This document shows, piece after piece, positions 29,653-47,333 of a DNA stretch of 56,058 nucleotides. Both the position numbers and the translations under genes were made by a program. Location of the stretch: the NCBI GenBank assembly GCA_012719345.1, contig JAAYAN010000172.1, positions 1-56,058 on the forward strand, read 5' to 3'. Within the stretch, counting starts at the first letter, position 1. Every line of letters begins with the position of its first letter. Below the pieces are notes generated by a model that worked only from the letters and a program-made list of their open reading frames with translations, was not told where the DNA came from and ran no database searches. The DNA comes from Ignavibacteria bacterium. GTDB lineage: Bacteria > Bacteroidota > Ignavibacteria > Ignavibacteriales > Melioribacteraceae.

Positions 29653-31596
29653 GTGAAAACAACATTAAGTATGTTTCTAATTTTATGTCTGACCTTAATA
29701 ACAAGGCTTTATTCTCAGGATATTGCGAGTGTTTCAAGTCCTGATAAAAATCTTTATGCAAACGTTTCCATTGAAAATGGAAAGATACTTTATTCCGTTC
29801 TTTTTAATGGAAAAACAATGATTGAAAAATCTCCCTTGGGACTGATTACAAACGAAGGAGATTTCACTTCTGATATGAGTTTTGTTGATTCAACAACAAG
29901 TAAAATTTCAAAAGATTATACTCAGTTAAAAATAAAAAAATCATTTATTCAGTATAGAGCAAATACATTAAAATGTACTTTTTCAAATAAAGAAAAAAAG
30001 CAAATCTCAATTGTATTTCAGGTTAGCAACAATGATATCGCTTTCAGATATGAGTTGCCTATTTGGGGAGAAAGATATGCTGCTGTTATCGAGAAAGAAA
30101 TTACCGGTTACAAATTTCCTTCATTCACAACTACTTTTCTTTCAGGGATGATGGAGCCGATGAACGGTTATGCACGTACTTCTCCAAGTTACGAAAACGG
30201 ATATGAAGCAGATGCGCCGATGGAGAAATCAACTTCGGCTGAAGGATATGTTTTCCCGGGACTTTTCCGCGTTGGAGATAACGGTTGGGTTTTACTTTCC
30301 GAAACAGGAGTCAGAAGTTTATACTGCGCCTCGCATTTAAGTAAATATGAAAACGGTTTATATTCTGTCGAGTATCCAAATCCTAAACAAAATAACGGGT
30401 TTGGAAGCAACGGTGCACAGATAGGTTTGCCAGGAGTTACTCCCTGGAGGACAATTACTGTCGGCGAAAATTTAAAGCCAATCGTAGAAACTACAATTCC
30501 TTTTGATGTTGTTGATCCATTGTACGAACCTTCGCAAAACTATAAATTCGGACGCAGCACCTGGAGCTGGATTATCTGGCAGGATAACAGTATGAACTTT
30601 GAAGATCAGGTGAAATACATTAATTTGGCTGCAGCAATGAACTATGAATATATTCTTATTGATGCTTATTGGGATGCAAATCTTGGTTACGACAAAATAA
30701 AAGAATTGGTCAAATATGCAGCTTCAAAAGGAGTCGGTGTATTTTTGTGGTACAATTCAAACGGTTCTTTCAACGATGCCTGGCCTACTCCGCTTAATAA
30801 AATGAATACTTCGGTTGCCCGTAAAAAAGAAATGAAATGGCTGAAAGAAGCCGGAGTTAAAGGACTTAAAGTTGATTTTCTTGGCGGCGACAAACAAGAA
30901 ACTATCCGTTTGTATGAAGACATTATGTGCGATGCAAACGAATATGGTTTGATGATTATTTTTCACGGAGCTACTCTTCCCCGCGGATGGGAAAGAATGT
31001 ACCCGAATTTTGTTGGCTGCGAAGCTGTTCTTGCTTCCGAAATGCTTGTTTTTATGCAGCACGTTCGTGATCAGGAAGCCTTCTTTGCTTCTCTCCATCC
31101 ATTTATCAGAAACAGCGTTGCAAGTATGGAATTCGGCGGCGTTATGCTTAACGATTTCCTAAATAAGGGCAATGAGAAAGGACAGCAAAGATTAACTACC
31201 GACGCTTTTCAATTAGCTACGGGCATATTGTTCCAAAATCCTGTTCAAATGTTTGCTTTAACTCCAAACAATTTGACCGATGTGCCTGAATTTGAAATTG
31301 AGTTTATGCGGAATATTCCAACCACTTGGGATGAAATCAAATTTATTGACGGTTACCCCGGTAAATATTGTGTTTTAGCACGCCGCAGCGGGCAAAAATG
31401 GTATGTTGCGGGAGTAAATGCAGAGAAATCCGCAAAACAATTAAAACTGAATTTATCAATGTTTGCAGGTCAGAAAGTAAATTTATACAATGACAGAAAG
31501 AGCAAGGAAACCTATATGGAAAGTTTAGCTATTCCGGAAAATGGAGAAGTTTCAGTAACTATCCAGCCAAACGGCGGATTTGTAATTACAAAATAA
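29653..31596 (+). CDS. Secreted GH97 alpha-glycosidase, copy 1
   Basis: The 647-residue protein has a signal peptide (about 1-21, 'TRLYSQ'), a large N-terminal beta domain ('VSSPDKNLYANVSIENGKILYSV' region), a TIM barrel and a C-terminal beta domain ending 'IQPNGGFVITK'. D408 in 'LKVDFLGGD' is at the position used as nucleophile by the retaining, alpha-galactosidase-like GH97 subgroup. 'CEAVLASE' further on would supply the acid/base. The inverting SusB-type subgroup lacks that Asp, so a retaining alpha-galactosidase is my preferred inference. GTG is the start, supported by GGAG. A second GH97 follows after 15 bases. Confidence 0.86.
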   Translation: MKTTLSMFLILCLTLITRLYSQDIASVSSPDKNLYANVSIENGKILYSVLFNGKTMIEKSPLGLITNEGDFTSDMSFVDSTTSKISKDYTQLKIKKSFIQYRANTLKCTFSNKEKKQISIVFQVSNNDIAFRYELPIWGERYAAVIEKEITGYKFPSFTTTFLSGMMEPMNGYARTSPSYENGYEADAPMEKSTSAEGYVFPGLFRVGDNGWVLLSETGVRSLYCASHLSKYENGLYSVEYPNPKQNNGFGSNGAQIGLPGVTPWRTITVGENLKPIVETTIPFDVVDPLYEPSQNYKFGRSTWSWIIWQDNSMNFEDQVKYINLAAAMNYEYILIDAYWDANLGYDKIKELVKYAASKGVGVFLWYNSNGSFNDAWPTPLNKMNTSVARKKEMKWLKEAGVKGLKVDFLGGDKQETIRLYEDIMCDANEYGLMIIFHGATLPRGWERMYPNFVGCEAVLASEMLVFMQHVRDQEAFFASLHPFIRNSVASMEFGGVMLNDFLNKGNEKGQQRLTTDAFQLATGILFQNPVQMFALTPNNLTDVPEFEIEFMRNIPTTWDEIKFIDGYPGKYCVLARRSGQKWYVAGVNAEKSAKQLKLNLSMFAGQKVNLYNDRKSKETYMESLAIPENGEVSVTIQPNGGFVITK

Positions 31597-31611
31597 ATTA
31601 GGAAGCTAAAA

Positions 31612-33531
31612 ATGAAAAAAATATTTGCATTGCTTATTCTTTTAATTTCATCTGTTTTTACAATTGCTCAGGTATCATCCGTAATTTCACCAAACGGAAA
31701 AATTGAAATATCACTTCTGAATAAAACGGAAAGTAAGACCGGTGAGTGGTATTTAAAAATAAACGAATTAAAAAGTTCTGGCAGTAATGCTGTAATTTCG
31801 GAAGTTAAACTTGGTTTGGAGAGAAATGACCAGAAATTTCAAAGCGAGCTAAGTTTAGTTAAGGTCAGTTCGCCTAAAAAAATTGATGAGAAGTATTTAT
31901 CTCTGATTGGGAAAAAATCGCAATGCAGCAACTCGGCAAACGAGATTGAAGCTTCTTTTAAGAATCCTGACGGCTCAATTCTAAAATTAGTTGTTCGCGC
32001 TTATAACGACGGCGCAGCTTTCCGGTATGAATTTCCTGAAAAATCGGGGACATTTGTGATTAAGGATGAACTTACTTCTTATAATATTTCTTCCGATGCA
32101 AAAAGGTGGATGACGAAATGGGACCTTGCCAACGAAGGATTATTTTCTTTTATTAAAGATATAAACGTGCAGCAGACCTGGGGATATCCGGCATTATTCA
32201 ATTCAAAAGATTCTACAACCTGGTTTTTAATTCACGAAGCCGATTTGGATAGAACCTATTGCGGAACTAAGCTGAGCAATGTTGATGATAAATCCTATTT
32301 CAAACTGACATTTCCCGATCCTGGAGACGGAGACGGCGAAGTGCAGCCCAAAATAAACCTTCCTTGGAAATCGCCTTGGAGAGTAATAATTATTGGAAGT
32401 CTTGCAGACATCGTTGAATCAACTTTAATTGACGATATCAGCCGTCCTTCCACAATTACTAAAACCGATTGGATTAAACCGGGAGTTGCTTCGTGGAATT
32501 ATTGGTCAAGCAATCACGGTACTAAGGACTTTAAAGTAGTGTGTGATTTCGCTGATCTTGCAGCTTCAATGGGCTGGCAGTACACGCTTCTGGATTGGGA
32601 ATGGGATCAGATGGGTAACGGCGGCAAATTGGAAGATGCTTTAAAATATATCCATTCTTTGGGCGTTAAACCTTTAATGTGGTATAATTCGGGAGCTTTT
32701 AAATGGGTTACGGCTACCCCCCGCGACAGGATGCTGACGCATCAAAACCGTATTGAAGAGTTTGCTAAATTAAAAGAACTTGGCGTTGCCGGAATTAAAG
32801 TCGATTTCTTTTTAAGTGAAAAGCAGGATATGATTAAATACTATCTTGATATTTTAGAGGACGCTGCGAAATACGAAATTATGATATATTTCCACGGCTG
32901 CGTTGTGCCGAGAGGATGGGCAAGAACATACCCGCATTTAATGACTTATGAAGGAATAAGAGGGGCAGAATGGTATAATAACGGTCCGGATTTTACAACT
33001 ACCGCTCCAAAGCACAACACAATTATTCCTTTTACACGTAATGTTGTCGGATCAATGGATTACACTCCTGTAACTTTTACTAATTCTCAATTTCCTCATT
33101 TAACATCTTACGGACATGAACTTGCACAAAGTGTAGTTTACGAATCAGGAATCCAGCACATGGCAGACCGCCCCTCAGGATACAATAATTTGCCTGATGC
33201 AGCCCGTTCATTCTTAAAAGAGGTAACAAGTTCCTGGGATGATACAAAGCTTGTTTCCGGTTATCCCGGTAAAGATATAATACTCGCGCGCCGGAAAGCA
33301 GATAATTGGTTTATCGGCGGAATGAATTCGGAAGATAAAGAGAAAACCTTAACTTTTAATTTTCCATTTTTAGAAAACGGAGTAAAATATAAACTGACAC
33401 TGATTGCCGACAGTGAACACGATAAGGATTTAGCAATAGATTATTCAGTTATTGATAATTCAGGTTCAGTAAAAGTTAAAGTTCTTCGTCGCGGCGGTTT
33501 TGCTGCAATTCTTAAACCTATAAAGGATTAA
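31612..33531 (+). CDS. Secreted GH97 alpha-glycosidase, copy 2
   Basis: This 639-residue paralogue of the preceding gene has a signal peptide (1-20, 'FTIAQ'), the N-terminal beta domain, a TIM barrel with D398 in 'IKVDFFLSE' and the family segments 'GCVVPRGWARTYPH' and 'YEGIRGAEW'. The candidate nucleophile position is conserved as in copy 1, but 'LASE' is replaced by 'RGAEWYNNG', so the active-site surroundings differ. Two side-by-side GH97 enzymes of different sequence may remove two kinds of alpha-linked sugar (inference). It is 18 bases ahead of the second GH31 and probably co-transcribed. Confidence 0.86.
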   Translation: MKKIFALLILLISSVFTIAQVSSVISPNGKIEISLLNKTESKTGEWYLKINELKSSGSNAVISEVKLGLERNDQKFQSELSLVKVSSPKKIDEKYLSLIGKKSQCSNSANEIEASFKNPDGSILKLVVRAYNDGAAFRYEFPEKSGTFVIKDELTSYNISSDAKRWMTKWDLANEGLFSFIKDINVQQTWGYPALFNSKDSTTWFLIHEADLDRTYCGTKLSNVDDKSYFKLTFPDPGDGDGEVQPKINLPWKSPWRVIIIGSLADIVESTLIDDISRPSTITKTDWIKPGVASWNYWSSNHGTKDFKVVCDFADLAASMGWQYTLLDWEWDQMGNGGKLEDALKYIHSLGVKPLMWYNSGAFKWVTATPRDRMLTHQNRIEEFAKLKELGVAGIKVDFFLSEKQDMIKYYLDILEDAAKYEIMIYFHGCVVPRGWARTYPHLMTYEGIRGAEWYNNGPDFTTTAPKHNTIIPFTRNVVGSMDYTPVTFTNSQFPHLTSYGHELAQSVVYESGIQHMADRPSGYNNLPDAARSFLKEVTSSWDDTKLVSGYPGKDIILARRKADNWFIGGMNSEDKEKTLTFNFPFLENGVKYKLTLIADSEHDKDLAIDYSVIDNSGSVKVKVLRRGGFAAILKPIKD

Positions 33532-33549
33532 TTATAAAAAGGTAAACTT

Positions 33550-36159
33550 ATGATTAAATGTTTTATCTATTTGAATTTACTCTCGTTTTTTTGTTTTGGA
33601 CAATTAGTAAAAAGTTACAAAAGCTTTGACGACAGAATTGAAATGAAATTACAAGAAGGTACTTTATGTGTTTATCCGTTAGCGGAAAATGCAGCAAGAA
33701 TAAACTTCTTTGTTTCGCAGAAAAGCGACTTACCCGAACTGATTTTAACATCAACCGTAAAAATGCCAAAGTTTGAAGTAATTGAAAACTCTGAGAAAAT
33801 TGAAGTTAAGTTGAATAAATTAAAAATATTCGTCGATAAAAAAACTTCTTCAATTTCTTATGCGGATGTTAACGGAAATATTTTTCTTTCTGAAAAAAAC
33901 GGAAGCAGAAAATTGACGCCTGGTGAAACTATGGGTGAACCCTGCTATGATGCCGGACAAAGTTTTTTATCTCCGGATGATGAGAAGATTTTCGGTTTAG
34001 GTCAGTTTCAGGATGGCAATTACAATTTGAAAAATGTAGCTCGCAGACTGACACAAGTAAATTCTCAAATTGCAATTCCTTTCATTTATTCGAGCAAAGG
34101 CTACGGACTTCTTTGGAACCAGTATGGATTAACTGATTTTAATCCAGCAGATAATAAAATTGAATTGCAAAAACAAGTTCAAGTAGAAAACAAGGAAAAT
34201 AAAACTGCCGAAGTAACAACAACGGCAGGGACAAAAACAATTTCGCAAAACCAGTCGCTTTATCAAGGAAAATTTTCTGTTCCGAAAGACGGCGAATATT
34301 CAATATTTCTGAATCTTGGGGATATGGATAACCGCCAGTCTGTTTTAATTGACGGTGAACCTGTAATCGATTTAAGCAATCTTTGGCTCCCCCCGACAAT
34401 AGGGAAATTAGTAAACCTCAAATCGGGCGAACACGATATTCAGGTGGTTTGTAAATCGGAAAACGTGCCGGAATTATTTTGGAAACTTTCTGACGATTTA
34501 ACAACATTCCGTTCGCCGCATACAAAAATGCTTGATTACACAATTTTTTACGGACCTTCCGCCGATGAGGTGATTTCTACTTACAGGAATCTTTCCGGAA
34601 ACGTGCCGATGCTTCCCCGCTGGGCTTATGGATTTTGGCAGTGCAGAGAAAGATACACTTCAGGAAATCATTTGACCGAAACAGTTAAAGAATTCCGCAA
34701 AAGAAATTTACCGATGGATGTTATTGTTCAGGACTGGCAGTATTGGGGAAATAACGGCTGGGGTGTTCCAATATTTGACAGTACGAATTATGCTGATCCT
34801 GAAAAGTTCATAAAGGAAATACACGATTTAAACGCGCATTTTAATATTTCTATCTGGTCAAATCCTGATAAAAATTCTTCAATCGGGAAAGATTTCCTTT
34901 CAAAAAATCTTTTTATTCCGGATACAAAATGGCTCGATTATTTTAATCCTTTAACCAGAGAGGCATATTGGAAAACATTGAAAGACAATCTTTTTGATTA
35001 CGGTGTAGATTCCTGGTGGATGGACGCAACAGAGCCCGAAAATGACGCTTTACATAAAACTATGACTTATCTTGGTCCCGGAGATTTTTACAGACTTACC
35101 TACCCCTTGTTTGTCAGCAGATCAGTTTATGAAGGGCAGCGCGAAGCAACCGATGCGAAAAGAGTATGCATACTTACTCGCTCGGCTTTTTCGGGACAGC
35201 AAAGATACGGCACAATAAATTGGTCTGGAGATATCGGCGGAAACTGGGATTCATTTCAGAAACAAATTGTTGCAGGATTAAACTTTTCAGTAACCGGTAT
35301 GCCGTACTGGACAACTGATATCGGCGGATTTTTCAGACCGGGAAAAGCGCAATATACAGATAAAAATTTTGGCGAACTGCTTATCCGCTGGTTTCAGTGG
35401 GGAGTTTTTAACCCGATTTTCAGAATTCACGGTTATCAATCGGAAACAGAACCATGGAAATACAGTGCTGAAGTTGAAAATAATATGAAGGAAATGCTGA
35501 ATTTGCGTTATCGTTTATTGCCTTATGTTTATTCCGAAGCTTGGCAGATTACAAAAAACGGCTCGACAATGATGCGTCCGCTTGTTATGGATTTCCGCGA
35601 AGATGCAGAAGCTTTAAAACACCCCTACGAATATATGTTCGGGAAATCTTTTTTAGTTAATCCCGTTACTGAATTTGGATTGAATGAAATTGATGTTTAT
35701 ATGCCTGAATCAAGTGGTTGGATAGATTTCTGGACTGGCGAAAAATTCAACGGCAGTCAGGTTGTAAAATCATCAGCCCCGCTGAATAAAATTCCATTAT
35801 TTGTTAAAGCCGGTTCAATTATTCCAATGGGACCCGAAATCCAGTATGCTGCCGAAAAAACAGATCCGGTTGAAATAAGAATTTTTCCCGGAGCTGACGG
35901 CGAATTTACGCTTTACGAAGATGAAAACGACAGCTACAATTATGAAAAAGGAATGTTTTCAACTATTAAATTCGAATGGAATGAAGAAAATAAAACTCTG
36001 ATTATCAACAAAAGAAACGGTTCGTTCCCTGGAATGCTTGATAAACGGGTTTTTAATATTGTAATAGTTTCAAAAGGAATTGGCGCAGGAATGAATGCTG
36101 CAAGCCGATTTGATAAAACAATCACTTACACCGGTGAAAAAGTAGTTTTCAAAAAATAG
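33550..36159 (+). CDS. Secreted GH31 alpha-xylosidase-like enzyme with PA14 insertion
   Basis: This 869-residue GH31 enzyme has an export signal (1-18, 'FFCFGQ'). A PA14-like domain (about 225-325, 'DGEYSIFLNLGDMDNRQSVL') sits between the N-terminal beta domain and the barrel. The barrel has 'IVQDWQYWGNN' and nucleophile D492 in 'SWWMDATEPEND'; the DUF5110-type distal domain ends the protein. PA14 inside the GH31 N-terminal region is known from bacterial xyloglucan-active alpha-xylosidases (established for the family), which supports a xyloglucan side-chain role. Its last 120 residues closely match the upstream GH31, suggesting duplication followed by domain gain or loss. Confidence 0.89.
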   Translation: MIKCFIYLNLLSFFCFGQLVKSYKSFDDRIEMKLQEGTLCVYPLAENAARINFFVSQKSDLPELILTSTVKMPKFEVIENSEKIEVKLNKLKIFVDKKTSSISYADVNGNIFLSEKNGSRKLTPGETMGEPCYDAGQSFLSPDDEKIFGLGQFQDGNYNLKNVARRLTQVNSQIAIPFIYSSKGYGLLWNQYGLTDFNPADNKIELQKQVQVENKENKTAEVTTTAGTKTISQNQSLYQGKFSVPKDGEYSIFLNLGDMDNRQSVLIDGEPVIDLSNLWLPPTIGKLVNLKSGEHDIQVVCKSENVPELFWKLSDDLTTFRSPHTKMLDYTIFYGPSADEVISTYRNLSGNVPMLPRWAYGFWQCRERYTSGNHLTETVKEFRKRNLPMDVIVQDWQYWGNNGWGVPIFDSTNYADPEKFIKEIHDLNAHFNISIWSNPDKNSSIGKDFLSKNLFIPDTKWLDYFNPLTREAYWKTLKDNLFDYGVDSWWMDATEPENDALHKTMTYLGPGDFYRLTYPLFVSRSVYEGQREATDAKRVCILTRSAFSGQQRYGTINWSGDIGGNWDSFQKQIVAGLNFSVTGMPYWTTDIGGFFRPGKAQYTDKNFGELLIRWFQWGVFNPIFRIHGYQSETEPWKYSAEVENNMKEMLNLRYRLLPYVYSEAWQITKNGSTMMRPLVMDFREDAEALKHPYEYMFGKSFLVNPVTEFGLNEIDVYMPESSGWIDFWTGEKFNGSQVVKSSAPLNKIPLFVKAGSIIPMGPEIQYAAEKTDPVEIRIFPGADGEFTLYEDENDSYNYEKGMFSTIKFEWNEENKTLIINKRNGSFPGMLDKRVFNIVIVSKGIGAGMNAASRFDKTITYTGEKVVFKK

Positions 36160-36184
36160 AGTAAAAAAAATATTGGAGAAAGTT

Positions 36185-38560
36185 ATGAAAATCAAATTAA
36201 TTATTTTTGCCGCCGTTTTACTAATCAGTAATTTGAATGCGCAAGACAAGCTGTACTCAAATGAGTTTCCGCTGGAGGACGTAAAATTACTTGACGGACC
36301 TTTTAAAGATGCTTTTAATCTTAATATTGAAACGCTTCTTAAATATGATGTTGACAGATTGTTATCGCCATATAGAAAACAAGCGGGTTTATCCGAAAAA
36401 GCTAAAGGTTATCCCAACTGGGACGGACTTGACGGACATGTCGGCGGACATTATCTTTCTGCAATGGCAATGATTTATTCTTACAATAAAAATGCAGAAT
36501 GTAAAAAGCGGATTGACTATATAATTTCAGAAATTAAAGATTGTCAGGAAGCCAATGCAGTTAATAATCCTGACTGGGGAATCGGTTATGCCGGAGGAGT
36601 TCCGAACAGCAATGAAATCTGGTCGACTTTGAAATCGGGCGATTTAAAAGCTTATAATTCAGCTTGGGTTCCCTGGTATAATATTCACAAAATGTACGCA
36701 GGTTTGCGCGACGCCTGGATTTATTGCGAAAACGAAGAAGCTAAAAACATATTTATAAAATTCTGCGATTGGGCAATAAATATAACATCAGCGCTTTCGG
36801 ATGAAAAGATGAAAGAGATGCTGGCAATGGAGCACGGCGGAATAAATGAAATATTTGCGGACGCATATCAAATAACCGGAGATATTAAGTATTTAAATGC
36901 AGCAAAAAGATTTTCGCACAAGGAATTTCTTGACCCTTTATCAAAAGGAATTGACAATTTAGATAATAAGCACGCAAATACGCAAATTCCCAAATTTATT
37001 GGCTTTGGAAGAATTGCAGAAATTGATAAAGATGAAAAATATTTAAAAGCCGCTTCATTTTCCTGGGAAACTGTTACTTCAAATCGTTCATTGGCTTTTG
37101 GCGGAAACAGCCGGAGAGAACATTTCCCGAGTGTAACATCCTGCATCGATTACGTAAATGTAAATGACGGACCCGAATCCTGTAATTCGTACAATATGCT
37201 TAAACTTACAGAAGATTTGTTCCGGATAAATCCTGCTGCAAAATATGCCGATTATTACGAAAGAACAGTATTTAATCACATCCTTTCTACACAGCATCCC
37301 GAACACGGCGGATATGTATATTTTACTCCGGCTCGTCCAAGGCATTACCGTGTTTATTCCGCTCCAAACGAAGCAATGTGGTGCTGCGTGGGCACGGGAA
37401 TGGAAAATCATTGCAAATATAACGAGTTCATTTATACTCATTCCAACGATAGTCTTTACTTGAATTTGTTTATCGCTTCCGAATTGAATTGGAAAGATAA
37501 AGGCATTAAAATCCGGCAGGAAACAAATTTTCCGTACGAGGAGAAAACAAAACTTACAGTTACAGAAGGTAATTCAGAATTTAAGCTTATGATAAGATAC
37601 CCATCTTGGGTTGGCAAAAATGAGCTGAATATTATAATAAACGGGAATGATTTTTCTTACAATTCCCTTCCCTCTTCTTATGTTTGCATTGATAGAAAAT
37701 GGAATAAAAATGACGTAATTGAAATCAGTCTTCCGATGCGGAACACAGTTGAGCGGCTTCCTAATGTTTCAAATTATGTGGCATTTATGCACGGTCCCAT
37801 TCTTCTCTGCGCCAAAACAGGGACTGAAGATTTGAAAGGGTTAATTGCCGACAACGGACGCTGGTCGCAATTTGCCGCAGGAGAATATCTGCCGGTTGAT
37901 AAAGCCCCGATTTTAATTGAAGACAATATTGACCGGATTGCCGAAAAGCTTGTTCCGGTAAAAGATAAGCCTCTGAATTTCAAATTAAATATCGATATGA
38001 TTAATAGAGCGGATTTAACTCTTGAGCCTTTCTACAAAATCCACGATTCGCGATATATGATGTACTGGCTGGCATTGACTAATGACGGTTATAAATCTTA
38101 TCTGGATTCGTTGTCAAATATCGAAAAAGCAAAATTAGCGATTGAAAAAAGGACAATCGATTATGTTGCTGTTGGCGAGCAGCAGCCCGAAACCGATCAT
38201 AAAATGCTTAAAGAAAATTCGAATACAGGAAATAATTTGCATGAATTTTGGCGTGAAGCATCTAGCGGCGGTTTTTTCAGTTACGATTTGGCTACAAATT
38301 CCGAAACCAATATAAGTATGCTTGTCCGCTACTGGGGAGCTGAATGGGGAAACAGGAAATTTGAGATTTACATTGATGATGAAAAACTTATAACAGAAGA
38401 CAATACCGGCAGATGGAATCTTTCCGCATTTCAAGATGTGGTTTATCAGATTCCTGATTCGATGGTAAAAGGTAAAAGTTATATTCGTGTGAAATTTCAA
38501 TCGCTTCCGGGAAATACTGCCGGAGCCGTTTATGTTGTGCGCTTGCTTAGAAATGATTAA
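36185..38560 (+). CDS. Secreted GH127 beta-L-arabinofuranosidase
   Basis: I place the start at ATG 36185 with GGAGA upstream; a TTG four codons earlier is less likely. The 791-residue protein has a signal peptide (1-18, 'NLNAQ') and an (alpha/alpha)6 barrel of the DUF1680/GH127 type. The metal and catalytic residues expected from the HypBA1 family are present: E331 and C333 in 'GPESCNSY', and the C400-C401 pair in 'MWCCVGTGME', where one cysteine is the nucleophile. A C-terminal beta-rich domain (about 680-791) matches the DUF6805-like tail found on many Bacteroidota members. The likely substrate is a terminal beta-linked L-arabinofuranose. It is 25 bases after the second GH31. Confidence 0.9.
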   Translation: MKIKLIIFAAVLLISNLNAQDKLYSNEFPLEDVKLLDGPFKDAFNLNIETLLKYDVDRLLSPYRKQAGLSEKAKGYPNWDGLDGHVGGHYLSAMAMIYSYNKNAECKKRIDYIISEIKDCQEANAVNNPDWGIGYAGGVPNSNEIWSTLKSGDLKAYNSAWVPWYNIHKMYAGLRDAWIYCENEEAKNIFIKFCDWAINITSALSDEKMKEMLAMEHGGINEIFADAYQITGDIKYLNAAKRFSHKEFLDPLSKGIDNLDNKHANTQIPKFIGFGRIAEIDKDEKYLKAASFSWETVTSNRSLAFGGNSRREHFPSVTSCIDYVNVNDGPESCNSYNMLKLTEDLFRINPAAKYADYYERTVFNHILSTQHPEHGGYVYFTPARPRHYRVYSAPNEAMWCCVGTGMENHCKYNEFIYTHSNDSLYLNLFIASELNWKDKGIKIRQETNFPYEEKTKLTVTEGNSEFKLMIRYPSWVGKNELNIIINGNDFSYNSLPSSYVCIDRKWNKNDVIEISLPMRNTVERLPNVSNYVAFMHGPILLCAKTGTEDLKGLIADNGRWSQFAAGEYLPVDKAPILIEDNIDRIAEKLVPVKDKPLNFKLNIDMINRADLTLEPFYKIHDSRYMMYWLALTNDGYKSYLDSLSNIEKAKLAIEKRTIDYVAVGEQQPETDHKMLKENSNTGNNLHEFWREASSGGFFSYDLATNSETNISMLVRYWGAEWGNRKFEIYIDDEKLITEDNTGRWNLSAFQDVVYQIPDSMVKGKSYIRVKFQSLPGNTAGAVYVVRLLRND

Positions 38561-38626
38561 TAAATTCAATAATTGACTAAGCCTAAAGAAGAAATTTTGT
38601 AATTAACTGAGCTAATAAAAAATTAA

Positions 38627-39505
<879 letters not shown>

Positions 39506-39528
39506 GTTATACGGAATTAAAACATTAT

Positions 39529-39564
39529 AAATGCTTCATCTTTTAAAAATGATGAGGCATTTTA
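39529..39564 (+). terminator. Intrinsic terminator after the acetylesterase gene
   Basis: AAATGCTTCATC and GATGAGGCATTT form a 12-bp stem containing one G-T pair, with a 10-base AT-rich loop and TTTTAT at the 3' end. It would separate the two GH2 genes from the upstream enzymes. Confidence 0.72.
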
Positions 39565-39619
39565 TGTAACAGAAATGTGTAAAGATTGATTTAGAAATTA
39601 TAGTTTTAAGGTAACGTAA

Positions 39620-43429
<3,810 letters not shown>

Positions 43430-43474
43430 TTTTGTAGAAAAGTGATTTGAGTGAAAATTCAAGGAAAATTGTAG

Positions 43475-46612
<3,138 letters not shown>

Positions 46613-46688
46613 TGAACTGATTATTTTACGTGATAATTATCTGGAAAACAATCAACGGTTATCGATAAGAATAATTGGGATTATGAGT

Positions 46689-46994
46689 TTATTTTTCCCC
46701 TTTTAATCTATTCTTTAAGTCCATTTTTTCGTGCAGTATTCTTATAATTTCTATTTGGCTGTCTGCTGTCTTTTGATAGAAAATAATATGCCGTCCCGAC
46801 TTTACTCCCATCAAAAAATCTCTTATGCCGGAGTAATTTCTTCCTGAATCAGGATTTCCGGCTGTTTCTTTGCAAGTTTCTATAAGCATTTCATAGTAAA
46901 TGTCTGCTTGTTCTTCCGACCATTTACTTACAGTATAATTCCAAATATTGGTTAAATCTTCAACAGCTTTATTCGTGAATTTGTAACCAGGCAT
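46689..46994 (-). CDS. parE: ParE/RelE-family toxin
   Basis: This 101-residue toxin has the RelE/ParE fold. Family features are 'YKFTNKAVEDLTNIWNYT' at the start, 'GRNYSGIRDFLMGVKSGRHIIFYQ' in the middle and a closing 'EIIRILHEKMD', close to ParE toxins that poison DNA gyrase. Its ATG directly abuts the stop of the ParD gene, the usual antitoxin-first order. The module runs against the flanking GH2 sequences and lies between two copies of the GH2 3' end, as expected for an acquired or stabilising element. Confidence 0.88.
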   Translation of the reverse strand: MPGYKFTNKAVEDLTNIWNYTVSKWSEEQADIYYEMLIETCKETAGNPDSGRNYSGIRDFLMGVKSGRHIIFYQKTADSQIEIIRILHEKMDLKNRLKGEK

Positions 46995-47237
46995 TTATCT
47001 TTTTTGAGCTTTTAGTTTTTGCAAATGTGTTTGTGGATTAAAGTCAGCAGCAATTCCGCTTTCGATTCCTTCTTTAATAGCTTCTTTAAGCATAATAATT
47101 CTGTTTTCTTCTTCTTCCAGCAGTCTTAATCCTGCCCTTACAACTTCACTTGCGTTTTTATACCTGCCGGCGTGAATTCTGCTTTGAATAAAACTGTCGA
47201 AATAGTCTCCTAACGATATTGAAGTGTTTCTATTCAT
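46995..47237 (-). CDS. parD: ParD-family antitoxin
   Basis: This 80-residue protein begins 'MNRNTSISLGDYFDSFIQSRI', a ribbon-helix-helix DNA-binding segment, followed by 'YKNASEVVRAGLRLLEEEE', the diagnostic ParD core. The tail is a charged toxin-binding helix. It should neutralise the adjacent ParE and repress the pair through the palindrome just upstream. Confidence 0.9.
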   Translation of the reverse strand: MNRNTSISLGDYFDSFIQSRIHAGRYKNASEVVRAGLRLLEEEENRIIMLKEAIKEGIESGIAADFNPQTHLQKLKAQKR

Positions 47238-47256
47238 AATCTTATACTTTTTTCTT

Positions 47257-47278
47257 CAAAGATACCAATTTTTGGTAT
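47257..47278 (-). promoter_or_regulatory. Promoter -7 element and operator of parDE
   Basis: On the minus strand TATCTTTG (47264-47257) matches the TAnnTTTG element about 20 bases before the parD start. ATACCAA-TTT-TTGGTAT (47262-47278) is a perfect 7-bp inverted repeat overlapping it, a fitting site for ParD autorepression. Confidence 0.6.
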
Positions 47279-47333
47279 TTTCGTCAAGGCTGTTTTTCTC
47301 ATATTTCCACGGAAAAATTCTAAACATATAGTT

